NCBI RefSeq assembly: GCF_031458255.1
Contig: NZ_JAVDYC010000001.1
Coordinates: forward strand, 7,674,501 to 7,738,500
Reading direction: 5' to 3'
From: Catenuloplanes niger
GTDB lineage: Bacteria > Actinomycetota > Actinomycetes > Mycobacteriales > Micromonosporaceae
DNA length: 64,000 nt
A model generated the notes under the pieces. That model did no database searches and was not told the DNA's origin. It saw only the letters and a list, made by a program, of their open reading frames with translations. This document shows, in pieces, positions 36,770 through 44,900 of this stretch. A program made the translations under genes and the position numbers. Position 1 is the first letter of the stretch. Each line of letters begins with the position of its first letter.

Positions 36770-37103
36770 AGCTCCGATCGATGTGGCGACCACGCGTTCT
36801 CGCGCGGTGCGGCCTGGGAGAGAAGCAAAGATCATCCGGCGCACATATGTGGCAGCCGGGCGCCCCGCGATGACAAAAATATGCAAGATCCCCCAAAACG
36901 GACACGATGAAACGCCAAACTCCCTCTTTAGGCTTAAAACCCCTGAAGAACATCTAAACCCACCAAAAACTGCTACACGGTACGGTCGGCTGCCGTTTTA
37001 CGGTCCGCTGCGCTTCCACGCCACGGTCGTCACCCCGGCGCGCGGTCGTCCACCCGGCCGAAGCGGCGGCGGTGGCCGGCACGGACATGTCACGATGCCC
37101 GGC
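36770..37103. other. A/T-enriched divergent promoter region of the encapsulin operon
   Basis: About 330 bases between the encapsulin operon and the divergent methyltransferase. Positions 36865-36990 have the lowest GC content I see in the window, with A- and T-runs. A CACATATGTG palindrome sits at 36842-36851. No gene is visible. The promoter of the shell operon must be here. Confidence 0.55.
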
Positions 37104-37865
37104 ATGTCGGATCGGGCGATGAGCTTCGGGTCGGTGGCGGAAGCGTACGAACGATTCCGGCCGGGCTATCCACCGGAACTGCGCGATCTGGTGACCGCCT
37201 ACGCGGGCCGCCCGATCCGCACCGCGCTGGAGATCGGCGCCGGCACCGGCAAGGCCACCCGCCTCTTCGCCCGCCCCGGCACCACGGTCACCGCGACCGA
37301 TCCCGACCCGGCCATGCTCGCCGAGCTGCGCCGCCATCTGCCCGCGGACGTGCGCACCGTGCGGAGCGCGTTCGAGGAACTGTCCCCGGCCGGGACGTAC
37401 GACCTGGTCTACGCGGCCGCCGCACTGCACTGGACGTCCCCGGCCGGCCGCTGGACCCGGATCGCCGGGCTGCTCGCACCGGGCGGCACCGTCGCCTCCT
37501 TCGGCGGCCCCGCCCGCCTCGCCGACCCGGCCGTCGACGCCGCCGTCCGGGCCGCTCGCGCCCCGTTCCTGGCCACCGACGACATCCCGTCGCCGGACGG
37601 CACCCCACCCGAGGACGAGATGCAGTGGCCCGGCACCGAGCTCGAGCGCTGCGACCTCTTCACCGACGTCCGCCAGACCACGATCCCGCGCCGGATCACG
37701 GTCACCGCCGCCGGCTACCTCGGCCACCTCGCCACGGTCTCCGCCTACCTCCAGCTCCCCGCACCGGTCCGCGACCAGGCCCTCCGCGCCGTCGAGGCCG
37801 TCCTCCCACCCACCGTCGACCTCACCACCGACATCGTCGCCCACCTGGCCCGCCGCACCGGCTGA
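37104..37865 (+). CDS. Class I SAM-dependent methyltransferase
   Basis: The 253-residue protein begins MSFGSVAEAYERFRPGYPP after a few residues. It has the SAM motif TALEIGAGTGKATRLFA (about 42-58), the acidic post-I residue in VTATDPDPAMLAELRR, and YDLVYAAAALHW as motif III-like. This is the common small-molecule methyltransferase type; the substrate is unknown. It does not resemble the geranyl diphosphate methyltransferase of 2-methylisoborneol loci. ATG 37095 is an alternative start. It is divergent from the encapsulin operon and ends in a repeat block. Confidence 0.88.
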   Translation: MSDRAMSFGSVAEAYERFRPGYPPELRDLVTAYAGRPIRTALEIGAGTGKATRLFARPGTTVTATDPDPAMLAELRRHLPADVRTVRSAFEELSPAGTYDLVYAAAALHWTSPAGRWTRIAGLLAPGGTVASFGGPARLADPAVDAAVRAARAPFLATDDIPSPDGTPPEDEMQWPGTELERCDLFTDVRQTTIPRRITVTAAGYLGHLATVSAYLQLPAPVRDQALRAVEAVLPPTVDLTTDIVAHLARRTG

Positions 37866-37910
37866 CCCCGTCGCGGCACCGCCGCCGCGCGGAGGTCCGC
37901 TGAACCGCGA

Positions 37911-38030
37911 TTCCCGGCGCCGACCCACCGTTCCCAGCGCCGGCCCAGGGTTTCCGGTGCTGCCGCGCGCTTTCCGGCGCCGGCCTGCGGTTTCCGGCGC
38001 CGGCCCACCGTTCCCGGCGCGGGCGCGCGG
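37911..38030. repeat. Six tandem 20-bp repeats
   Basis: Six units with an exact 20-bp period run from 37911 to 38030, each starting TTCCC or TTTCC followed by GGCGCCGGCC or a close variant. They lie in the 218-base gap between convergent genes. Each unit contains a palindromic GGCGCC-type core and could form hairpins. Confidence 0.93.
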
Positions 38031-38083
38031 GACATCGGCCGAGACGCCGTCGCCGTTTCGAGGCACATCGGGCGGCGGACCGG

Positions 38084-39664
38084 TCAGCCGACCCGGCGGT
38101 AGAGCGCGACCGTGGCGCCGTGCACGGTGAACAGGTCCGTCCGGCGGAAGCCGGTGCGGAGCGCCAGGGCGGCGCGTGGCTTGTGGATCAGCGGGTCCTC
38201 GGGACCGGTGGCGGCGACCACGAACCAGACGCGGGGGACGTCACGCAGGTGGGTGGCCACGTCCGGGTGCTCAACCGCGGTCAGCCGGCCGGCCTGGCCG
38301 GCGGTCCGCGCGAGCAGCACGTCGGCCGGGCGGTCCGGGTCGCCGCGGTAGTAGAAGTCGACGCCGGCCCGCAGCGCGCGGTTGTTGTCCTGGTAGATGA
38401 TGGCGTCGCCGGGGCGGTCCCGGGCGGCGATCATCCGGGTGAGCGCGCGGTAGTCGGCGCCGTTCTTGGCCAGCGCGCCGCGCTGCTGCCGGTGCTCCGG
38501 CCAGGCGGCGGCGAACAGCACGGCGAGCGTCACCGCGACCGGCAGCCACGCCCGGCCGCGCGGCCACCGGGTGCCGAGGCGAGCCGACCGGCTCGGCACC
38601 GGCGGTGCCAGCGACGGCGGAGGTGCCGCCGACGGCGCCGGAGACGACGGCGACGGCGCGGATGCCGCCGCTGGGGACCGCGGAGGTGCCGCCGACGGCG
38701 ACGGAGAAGACGGCGGGGGCGGCGACGGATGGGGCGCGCACACGATCGCGGCCGCCAGCAGGGCCAGCGGTGGCAGCACGACCAGTAGGTAGCGCGGGAC
38801 CCAGAGCGGGCCCACCAGCAGTGAGTACGAGGCCAGCGCCAGCATCGGTGCGGCGCACAGCGCGACCAGCTCGATGTACCGGGACCGCCAGGTGAACGCC
38901 AGCACCAGCCCGATCAGCAGCCACGCGGCCGCGGCGGACCCGACGATCTCGGCGGGGGAGCGGCGCAGGATCGCGGCCGACAGCGGCTTGATCCACGCGA
39001 CCTGCCCGGCCTGCTGGCCGGCGCCGAGCACCACCAGCGGCGCGAGCAGCACCAGCACGACGGTCGCCGTGAGCGCCCAGCCCCGGAGCAGGCGGCGGTC
39101 GCGGCGCAGCACGATCACCGCGTGCGCGGCCAGCACGGACACGCCGACGATGTGGCTGAGGCCGAGGAACGCCACCGACGCGCCGTACGGGATCCACCGC
39201 CACCGGTCCGGGCGGCGCAGCGCCAGGTGCAGCAGGAGCAGGGACAGGGCGGAGAAGAGCACACTGAACGCGTACGGCCGGGCCTCGGCCGCGTACCGGT
39301 AGGAATTGGGCATGATGACCAGCAGCAGACCGGCCGTCAGACCGGTGAGCGGCGTGAACAGGCGGCGGCCCAGTTCGCCGGTGAGGCCGGCGGCCAGCGC
39401 CATCGCGACCACCTGCGGCAGCCGCAGCACTGTCTCGGACGTGCCGGCCAACCCGGTCCACACGTGCATGAGCAGGTAGTACGGCCCGAGCACGCCGTCC
39501 ACGTGCCGCATCAGCGCCCAGATCTCGGCGGGGGTGCGCCGCGCGATGTCCGCGGTGGCGACCTCGTCCCAGCTGAAGCCCGGCCCGGTGATGCTGACCG
39601 ACGCGGTGACGAGCAGCACCACCGCGGGTACGACAGCCGGTGCGATAAGTCGGGCGTGACGCAT
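38084..39664 (-). CDS. GT39-like membrane glycosyltransferase
   Basis: The 526-residue protein resembles GT-C enzymes that use polyprenyl-linked sugars. The first outer loop has the catalytic-type acidic motif FSWDEVATADIARR (about 30-43), later EARPYAFSVLF, and about nine to ten membrane helices. A roughly 45-residue Pro/Ser/Ala insert (PSPPPPSSPSPSAAPPRSP and onward, about 312-355) interrupts the last helices and is encoded by GC repeats (38600-38740). The C-terminal soluble domain contains DAIIYQDNNRALRAGVDFY. ATG 39664 is 9 bases from the stop of the upstream GNAT gene. The acceptor is unknown. Confidence 0.8.
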   Translation of the reverse strand: MRHARLIAPAVVPAVVLLVTASVSITGPGFSWDEVATADIARRTPAEIWALMRHVDGVLGPYYLLMHVWTGLAGTSETVLRLPQVVAMALAAGLTGELGRRLFTPLTGLTAGLLLVIMPNSYRYAAEARPYAFSVLFSALSLLLLHLALRRPDRWRWIPYGASVAFLGLSHIVGVSVLAAHAVIVLRRDRRLLRGWALTATVVLVLLAPLVVLGAGQQAGQVAWIKPLSAAILRRSPAEIVGSAAAAWLLIGLVLAFTWRSRYIELVALCAAPMLALASYSLLVGPLWVPRYLLVVLPPLALLAAAIVCAPHPSPPPPSSPSPSAAPPRSPAAASAPSPSSPAPSAAPPPSLAPPVPSRSARLGTRWPRGRAWLPVAVTLAVLFAAAWPEHRQQRGALAKNGADYRALTRMIAARDRPGDAIIYQDNNRALRAGVDFYYRGDPDRPADVLLARTAGQAGRLTAVEHPDVATHLRDVPRVWFVVAATGPEDPLIHKPRAALALRTGFRRTDLFTVHGATVALYRRVG

Positions 39665-39673
39665 CGAGAACCC

Positions 39674-40612
39674 TTACACGGGACGCCGCCAGGCGTCGAT
39701 GATCTGGACGGCGCGCATGCCCTCGGACAGGTACAGCCCGAGCGCCGGGCGCCGCGGGTCCGTGTCCACGTGCAGGATCGTGCCCGCCCAGCCGTCCCGG
39801 GTGTCCTCCGCGAACGCGTGCCGCAGCAGCCATCGTCCCAGCCCGCGACCCTGAAACGTGGGATGCACACCGAGCAGCCGCAGGTAGCCGCACTTCTCGT
39901 CCGGCGCGAACAGCGTGGACCGCAGCGTCATCCCGGCCGGCTCGCCCGCGTCGGTGTAGAGCACGCTCAGGAACGACCAGTCGTGCACGCTCTCCGTCTC
40001 GCGCGCGGCCGCCCACTCGTCGTAGCTCTTGCGCACGTGCCCGTAGTGATCGTGGAACGCGGCCTCGCGCGTCTCGTGCGCATCGCGCCGGACCCGCTCG
40101 GACTCCGCACCGTTGCGCACCACGAACCCCGCAGGCACGTCCGGGAACGCGCGGTCCCCGGTGTGGTCGGCGCGCAGCCGGTGGTAGACCGTGCCGACCT
40201 CGAAGCCGTAGCCGGTGAGCCGCCGCGCGGTCGGCGTGTCCTCCCGGTAGACGCCGACGCCGCCGGTCACGGACGGCCAGCCGCGCTCCCGGCCGATCGC
40301 GGCCGCGCGCTCGCGCGCCATGGCCCAGAGCCGGTCCGCGACCTCGTCGTCCAGCGTGAACACGTCCATGTCGACGATGCCGTCGCCGCTCGGCCACGCC
40401 CAGCCCCAGCCGACGGCGGTGCCGTGCTCGTCGAGGACCAGCCACGCGTCCGTGCCGAGGTCACCCTCGGGGGAGCGCAGCTCGTCCTCGACGTCGGCGA
40501 GTGTGTAGTCCAGCCGGCCGATCCGGGCCGTCTGGTAGGCCCGGATCACCGCGAAGATCGTCTCAGCGTCCGCCGGGGTGGGGCGGCGCACCTCGTAGCG
40601 TGGGGACAGCAC
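39674..40612 (-). CDS. Tandem GNAT acetyltransferase
   Basis: The 312-residue protein has two GNAT folds, as in mycothiol synthase-type proteins. The N-terminal half (about 1-150, EVRRPTPADAETIFAVIRAY) is degenerate. The C-terminal half has the acetyl-CoA loop LRLLGVHPTFQGRGLGRWLL and LYLSEGMRAVQII. It is not clearly MshD. Substrate unknown. The start codon sits about 15 bases downstream of the 70-residue protein gene, so GNAT and the GT39-like gene form a same-strand run. Confidence 0.85.
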   Translation of the reverse strand: MLSPRYEVRRPTPADAETIFAVIRAYQTARIGRLDYTLADVEDELRSPEGDLGTDAWLVLDEHGTAVGWGWAWPSGDGIVDMDVFTLDDEVADRLWAMARERAAAIGRERGWPSVTGGVGVYREDTPTARRLTGYGFEVGTVYHRLRADHTGDRAFPDVPAGFVVRNGAESERVRRDAHETREAAFHDHYGHVRKSYDEWAAARETESVHDWSFLSVLYTDAGEPAGMTLRSTLFAPDEKCGYLRLLGVHPTFQGRGLGRWLLRHAFAEDTRDGWAGTILHVDTDPRRPALGLYLSEGMRAVQIIDAWRRPV

Positions 40613-40627
40613 CCGCGCACCCTAACC

Positions 40628-40840
40628 TCAGGCGGTGGCGCACGTCCCGGAATTTGTCCGCGGCTCGACCCGGTCGGCCACGGTGTGCAGCGCCCGGGCG
40701 AGGGCCCGGCGCGCACCGGCCGCGCGCACGGTCCGCGCGGGCCGGTCCGGCCGGACCGGCGCACCCGGCTGCGCGGAGGTCACCTCGCGCAGCATCGCCT
40801 TCATCGCCATGTTCATGCCGAGAGCGTCGCTGGTGTCCAT
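40628..40840 (-). CDS. Small hypothetical protein, 70 residues
   Basis: I do not recognise it. GGAGG seven bases before ATG 40840 is a strong ribosome site, which argues that it is real. It is basic and helical with a Met-rich start (MNMAMKAML), a Pro/Arg middle, and RRALARALHTVADRVEP near the end. It starts 1 base after the stop of the LacI-family gene, so both are made from one message. It may be a small partner of that regulator or of the downstream GNAT (inference). Confidence 0.65.
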   Translation of the reverse strand: MDTSDALGMNMAMKAMLREVTSAQPGAPVRPDRPARTVRAAGARRALARALHTVADRVEPRTNSGTCATA

Positions 40841-40841
40841 G

Positions 40842-41909
40842 TCAGATCCTCCCGTCGGGGGCCGGGCCGGTGCTGGCCCGGACGATGAGCTCGGTGGGGA
40901 GCGCCACGCGGCGCCCCTCGGCGGTGGCCGGCGGGTCGAGCAGCAGCTCACCCGCGATGCGGCCCTTCTCCTTGGCCGGTTGGCGGACCGTGGTCAGGCC
41001 CGCCTCGGCCGCCTGTGGGATGTCGTCGAACCCGATGACCGACACGTCCCGGCCCGGGCGCAGGCCCCGGGCCCGCAGCGCGTCCAGCGCGCCGAGCGCC
41101 AGCACGTCGCTGAACGCGATCAGCGCGGTCGGCCGGTCGCGCCGGTCGAGCGCCGTGGCGGCGCCCTCCAGCCCGGCCTCGCGGCTGTTGCCGGGCACGT
41201 TGATGATCGTCACCTCGTCCCAGTCCAGGCCGGCCTTGTCCCAGGCCTCCTGGTAGCCGCGCAGCCGTTCGCGTTCGCCCTGGTACGAGATGTCCTCGAG
41301 GTGCCGGATCGGCGCGGACCGCGGGCTCAGCGCCGGGTGCAGCATGTCCGCGACGACGGTCACGCGGTGGTGGCCCAGCGCGGTCAGGTGCGCGCCGGCC
41401 GCCCGGGTCGCGGCCGCCTCGTCGATGCCGGCCGCGAACATGTCCGGGTCCGTGGCCAGCAACTCGGTGCCGACCACCGGCAGCCCGCGCTCGAAGATCG
41501 CCTCCCGGGCCGGGTGCCCCTCGGCCACGCAGAACACGCAGAAGCCGTCGACCGCCGCGTTGCGCACGGCGGCCCGTGCCGCGTCCGGGTCGTCCGGGAC
41601 CGGGATGAGCAGCAGACCGGTCGAGTGGCGCTCCGCGGCCAGCGACAGTCCCTGCAGGAAGCGCACCGCGAACGGGTCCTTGAACGCGTAGGACAGCACG
41701 TCCGTGAAGAGCACGCCGATCGCGCCGGCCCGGCCGCGGCGCAGCGATCGCGCGGTCGGGTTCGGGCCGGCGTAGCCCAGCCGCCGGGCCGCGGCGAGGA
41801 TGCGCTCGCGCAGCTCGGGCGAGAGCTGGTCGGGCCGCCCGTACGCGTTCGAGACGGTGCTGCGGGACACGCCCACCTCGTCCGCCACGGTTTGTAGCGT
41901 CGGCTTCAC
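40842..41909 (-). CDS. LacI-family transcriptional regulator
   Basis: The 355-residue repressor has an N-terminal HTH (TLQTVADEVGVSRSTVSNAY, about 3-22), the hinge helix LGYAGPNPTARSLR, and a periplasmic-binding-protein-like effector domain (GAIGVLFTDVLSYAF, ALIAFSDVLALGALDAL, VIGFDDIPQAAEAGL). GAGGAGG six bases before GTG 41909 sets the start. Three copies of its probable operator (CTGTATCGATCCAG or its complement) lie just upstream, so it is most likely autoregulated. No sugar-uptake genes are nearby; targets may be elsewhere. Confidence 0.93.
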   Translation of the reverse strand: MKPTLQTVADEVGVSRSTVSNAYGRPDQLSPELRERILAAARRLGYAGPNPTARSLRRGRAGAIGVLFTDVLSYAFKDPFAVRFLQGLSLAAERHSTGLLLIPVPDDPDAARAAVRNAAVDGFCVFCVAEGHPAREAIFERGLPVVGTELLATDPDMFAAGIDEAAATRAAGAHLTALGHHRVTVVADMLHPALSPRSAPIRHLEDISYQGERERLRGYQEAWDKAGLDWDEVTIINVPGNSREAGLEGAATALDRRDRPTALIAFSDVLALGALDALRARGLRPGRDVSVIGFDDIPQAAEAGLTTVRQPAKEKGRIAGELLLDPPATAEGRRVALPTELIVRASTGPAPDGRI

Positions 41910-41921
41910 GCCGCGCCTCCT

Positions 41922-42002
41922 CTGTATCGATCCAGTGCCCTCTGGATCGATACAGTACGCCGGGGTCCGCGCACCTTCAAGGCCTTTTCTGGATCGATAC
42001 AG
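41922..42002. promoter_or_regulatory. Three LacI-family operators
   Basis: Operators lie at 41922-41935, 41942-41955 (inverted, perfect 14-bp arms with a 6-bp spacer) and 41989-42002 (same orientation as the second). Each is a TGTATCGATCCA-type site, itself nearly palindromic around ATCGAT. Centres are 20 and 47 bp apart, suitable for cooperative binding over the lacI-family promoter and the divergent PAP2-like gene. Confidence 0.85.
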
Positions 42003-42056
42003 TCGTCGTCCGCACCTGCCGCGTGCGGCGGCCCCCGCGCCTGACATGATCTGGCG

Positions 42057-42659
42057 ATGACCGTGACCGCCCCGGAGAAGACCACTGTGGACCGACTCGC
42101 ACGGGTGATCACCGAGGCGTTCGCGCCGACGATCTGGGCCGTGACCATGCCGTTCGTCTTCGCGATCGAGCAGACCCGGTCGGCCGCGGGCTTCTGGTGG
42201 GCGCTGCTGGCCGCCATACCCTGCGCGCTGATCCCGTACGGCATCGTCCGGTACGGCGTGATGCGCGGGACGCTCACCGACCACCACATCGGACGCCGGG
42301 AGCAGCGCCGCACACCGCTGCTGCTCGCGATCGTCTCCGTCCTGGCCGGCCTGCTGCTGATCTGGCTGCTCGAGGCGCCCAGCCACCTGATCGGCATCAT
42401 CGTGGTCATGCTCGGCGTGCTGACGCTCGTCATGCTCAGCAACCTGGTCTGGAAGCTGAGCGTGCACGCGGCCGTCGCCGCCGCCTCCACCACCGGCCTG
42501 ATCTGGCTCTTCGGCCCCCCGCTGCTGATCCTGGTGCCGGTGGTCGCGGCCGTCGCCTGGTCCCGCGTGCGGCTGGCCGACCACACCTGGCTGCAGGTCG
42601 CGGCCGGCACCGCGGGCGGCGCCGCCGTCGCCATGCTGCTCGGCCCGCTGTTCTTCTGA
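42057..42659 (+). CDS. PAP2-superfamily-like membrane protein, degenerate active site
   Basis: The 200-residue protein has five or six membrane helices. WSRVRLADHTWLQVAAG fits the PAP2 motif S-R-x5-H-x3-D with Gln in the last place, as is common in actinobacteria. The PSGH motif appears reduced to LSVHAAVAAA and no clear K-x6-RP motif is visible, so phosphatase activity is doubtful. It is divergent from the LacI-family gene and could share its operators. ATG 42057 has no strong ribosome site. Confidence 0.75.
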   Translation: MTVTAPEKTTVDRLARVITEAFAPTIWAVTMPFVFAIEQTRSAAGFWWALLAAIPCALIPYGIVRYGVMRGTLTDHHIGRREQRRTPLLLAIVSVLAGLLLIWLLEAPSHLIGIIVVMLGVLTLVMLSNLVWKLSVHAAVAAASTTGLIWLFGPPLLILVPVVAAVAWSRVRLADHTWLQVAAGTAGGAAVAMLLGPLFF

Positions 42660-42809
42660 GCCGGACCCCCGACGGGTGATCATGCCGCCGGCCGGGAAGC
42701 ATCCGGCCGGCCGCGCGGCGCTCATCACGGTCGATGACTACTGATCGTGACGAAATGACAGCGCGTGCCCGGTGCGCGTGGATATGAACAAGCTTCTACA
42801 GTGCATGTC

Positions 42810-44006
42810 GTGACGACGGAGAGCGCCGCGAGCGTCGAGATCGAGATCGAGGTGGAGGTCGAGCACCCCACCGAGCGGGTCTGGCGCGCGCTCACCGAGC
42901 CGCGTCTGCTCCGCCAGTGGCTCGCCGAGACCGACCTGAAGCCGCGCGTCGGCGCGTTCTTCCAGCTCTCCGGCACCGACCTGCCCGGCCTGCAACCCGA
43001 CCCGGACGCCGAGCAACCCGACCAGGGCTCCACGGTCGAGGGCGAGGTCGTCGGCGTCGAGACCGGCGAGCGGCTGGTGCTGTTCCTGCACGGGCCGGGC
43101 CTGGTGTCCCGGCTGCGCTGGGAGCTCACCGCGGTCGACGAGCAGCGCACCCGGATCATGCTGCACCAGTCCTGGCGGGAGGGCGGCGGTTCCGAGGCCG
43201 AACTGGCCGACAAGCGCATCGCGTACGAGACCGCGCTCGGCCAGCCGCTCGCGGCCGTGCTCGACTGGCTCGCGTTCGGCGAGGTCGACCTCGAGGGCAT
43301 GCGCGGCCGTCGCGGCCCGGAGACCGTGATCCTGCCCCGGCTCAGCGTCGCGCGGCTGCGCAGCGCCCGCGTACCGCTGATGATCGCGGGCGGAGCCGTG
43401 GTGGTCGGGCTGGCCGCGGTCACCGCCGGCATCGTCTGGGGCCGCGACGGCGGGGGCGGCGACGTGGCCGCGGAGGGCGGTGTCACGGCCATCACCTCGT
43501 CGCCGACCCCGGCGGCGTCGGTCACCGAGTCACCGGTCACGTCGTCGACCAGCGCCGGGTTGCCGACGCCGGGCGTGACACCGACGCAGTCCCCGGCGCC
43601 GGACGGTGCCGCGCTGCTGCCGAGCCTCCGGCCGCCGGTCACGCCGACCGGCGCCGCGCCGACCCCGGCGGAGGACGTGCTGACGGCCGCGTACGCGACG
43701 GACGGCGACTGGGCGTTCGGTTACCGCGGCAAGATCTCGCTGGCGAACCCGGGCGTGTACCAGAACGGCACCTGGACCGTCGTGCTCACGCTGAAGAGCC
43801 CGATCACGGTGACGAAGGCGGACGGCGCGACCTTCACCCAGTCGGGTGAAACGGTGACGTTCACGCCGGCGGCCGGCGCGACCCCGATCGGCGCGTCCGG
43901 CGGCACCGCGTCGTTCACCTTCGAGGCCGACCTGAAGGGCTCCCTCTTCGCCGACCGGGAGCCCAGCGCCTGCACCATCAACGGCCGCACCTGCACCGGC
44001 CTCTGA
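42810..44006 (+). CDS. SRPBCC (AHSA1-type) - membrane helix - CBM2-like fusion
   Basis: The 398-residue protein has three parts. Residues about 8-150 are an AHSA1/SRPBCC ligand-binding domain (VEHPTERVWRALTEPRLLRQ, then WLAETDLKP). One membrane helix lies at about 185-210 (VPLMIAGGAVVVGLAAVTAG), followed by a Thr/Pro/Ser linker (about 220-290). The last 100 residues resemble a family 2 cellulose-binding module (GDWAFGYRGKISLANPG, GTWTVVLTL, and SACTINGRTC at the end). The topology would put SRPBCC inside and CBM2 outside. GTG 42810 lies 7 bases after TACAGT, consistent with a leaderless start; GTG 42801 is possible. The function of such a fusion is unknown to me. Confidence 0.8.
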   Translation: MTTESAASVEIEIEVEVEHPTERVWRALTEPRLLRQWLAETDLKPRVGAFFQLSGTDLPGLQPDPDAEQPDQGSTVEGEVVGVETGERLVLFLHGPGLVSRLRWELTAVDEQRTRIMLHQSWREGGGSEAELADKRIAYETALGQPLAAVLDWLAFGEVDLEGMRGRRGPETVILPRLSVARLRSARVPLMIAGGAVVVGLAAVTAGIVWGRDGGGGDVAAEGGVTAITSSPTPAASVTESPVTSSTSAGLPTPGVTPTQSPAPDGAALLPSLRPPVTPTGAAPTPAEDVLTAAYATDGDWAFGYRGKISLANPGVYQNGTWTVVLTLKSPITVTKADGATFTQSGETVTFTPAAGATPIGASGGTASFTFEADLKGSLFADREPSACTINGRTCTGL

Positions 44007-44049
44007 GCAGCGCGAAAACCGGTTGTGCGGTGCACATAGGGTCATCGGC

Positions 44050-44775
44050 ATGGCAGAACCGACGTACCTGAACCCATTCGTGCTGCCGGTCGCACCGATC
44101 GAGCCGGAGTCGCAGGACCCGATCGACCTCTACCCGCCGGCCGGGGACGGCCCGCGTCCGGCGATCGTCTTCGTCCACGGCGGACCGATCCCGCCGGAGA
44201 TGCGGCCGTCACCGCGGCACTGGCCGGTCTTCCGTGGCTACGGCGCGCTGGCCGCGTCCCGGGGTGTGGTCGGTGCGGTGGTCGACCACCCACTGCGGAC
44301 GCCGGCCGACTACCCGGCCGCGGCCGAGGCGATCGACGCCGCGATCGAGACGGTCCGCGCCGACCCGCGCGTGGACGGCGACCGGGTGGCGGTGTGGTAC
44401 TTCTCCGGCGGCGGCATGCTGACCGCCGCGCCGCTGCGGAAGCCGCCGAGCTGGCTGCGGTGCCTGGCGCTGAGCTACCCGCTGCTGGAACCGTTCCCCG
44501 GAATGGACGTGGACCCGGCGTTCCGGCCGGCCGAGGCGGTCGCGTCCGCGGGTGACCTGCCGATCGTGCTGACCCGCGCGGGCCGGGAACACCCGTTCAT
44601 CGCGGCCACGGTGGCCACGTTCGTCGCGGCGGCCGAGACTGCCGGTGCGCGGCTGCACCTCGTCGACACCCCGAACGGGCAGCACAGCTTCGACATCCTC
44701 GACGACACCGACGAGTCGCGCGCCGCGATCGACGCCGCGATCACCGCGGTCGTCGCCCGTCTCACCGCCGCCTGA
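44050..44775 (+). CDS. Alpha/beta hydrolase (dienelactone hydrolase-like)
   Basis: The 241-residue protein has the fold's oxyanion motif FVHGGPIPPEM (about 38-48), a nucleophile elbow VWYFSGGGML in which the usual first Gly of G-x-S-x-G is Tyr, DLPIVLTRAGREHPFI near the acid position, and a catalytic-type His in NGQHSFDILDD (about 218). It is probably an esterase or peptidase-like enzyme of unknown substrate. It starts 43 bases after the SRPBCC-CBM2 gene and may share its transcript. Confidence 0.82.
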   Translation: MAEPTYLNPFVLPVAPIEPESQDPIDLYPPAGDGPRPAIVFVHGGPIPPEMRPSPRHWPVFRGYGALAASRGVVGAVVDHPLRTPADYPAAAEAIDAAIETVRADPRVDGDRVAVWYFSGGGMLTAAPLRKPPSWLRCLALSYPLLEPFPGMDVDPAFRPAEAVASAGDLPIVLTRAGREHPFIAATVATFVAAAETAGARLHLVDTPNGQHSFDILDDTDESRAAIDAAITAVVARLTAA

Positions 44776-44841
44776 GGCCGCCGGCCCGCCGCACCGGCCC
44801 GCCGCACCGGCCCGCGGTGTCCGTCGCGGCCGGTGCGAACA

Positions 44842-44899
44842 GGCCGGGACGCGCGACGGCCGGGCCGGGACGCGCGACGGCCGGGCCGGGACGCGCGGC
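44842..44899. repeat. Tandem 21-bp repeats (2.8 copies)
   Basis: 44842-44862 and 44863-44883 are identical 21-mers, and 44884-44899 begins a third copy. A second, 14-bp periodic stretch (GGCCCGCCGCACC units) precedes it at about 44780-44815. They lie in the convergent gap between the hydrolase and the kinase-like gene. Confidence 0.88.
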
Positions 44900-44900
44900 G

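Noticed and set aside
37104-37865. Geranyl diphosphate methyltransferase completing a 2-methylisoborneol cluster
   Set aside because: The sequence pattern is that of a generic small SAM methyltransferase, and no 2-methylisoborneol synthase is present; the only cyclase is the geosmin type.
37911-38030. Possible CRISPR array
   Set aside because: The repeats are head-to-tail with no unique spacers and no cas genes are nearby; it is a minisatellite.
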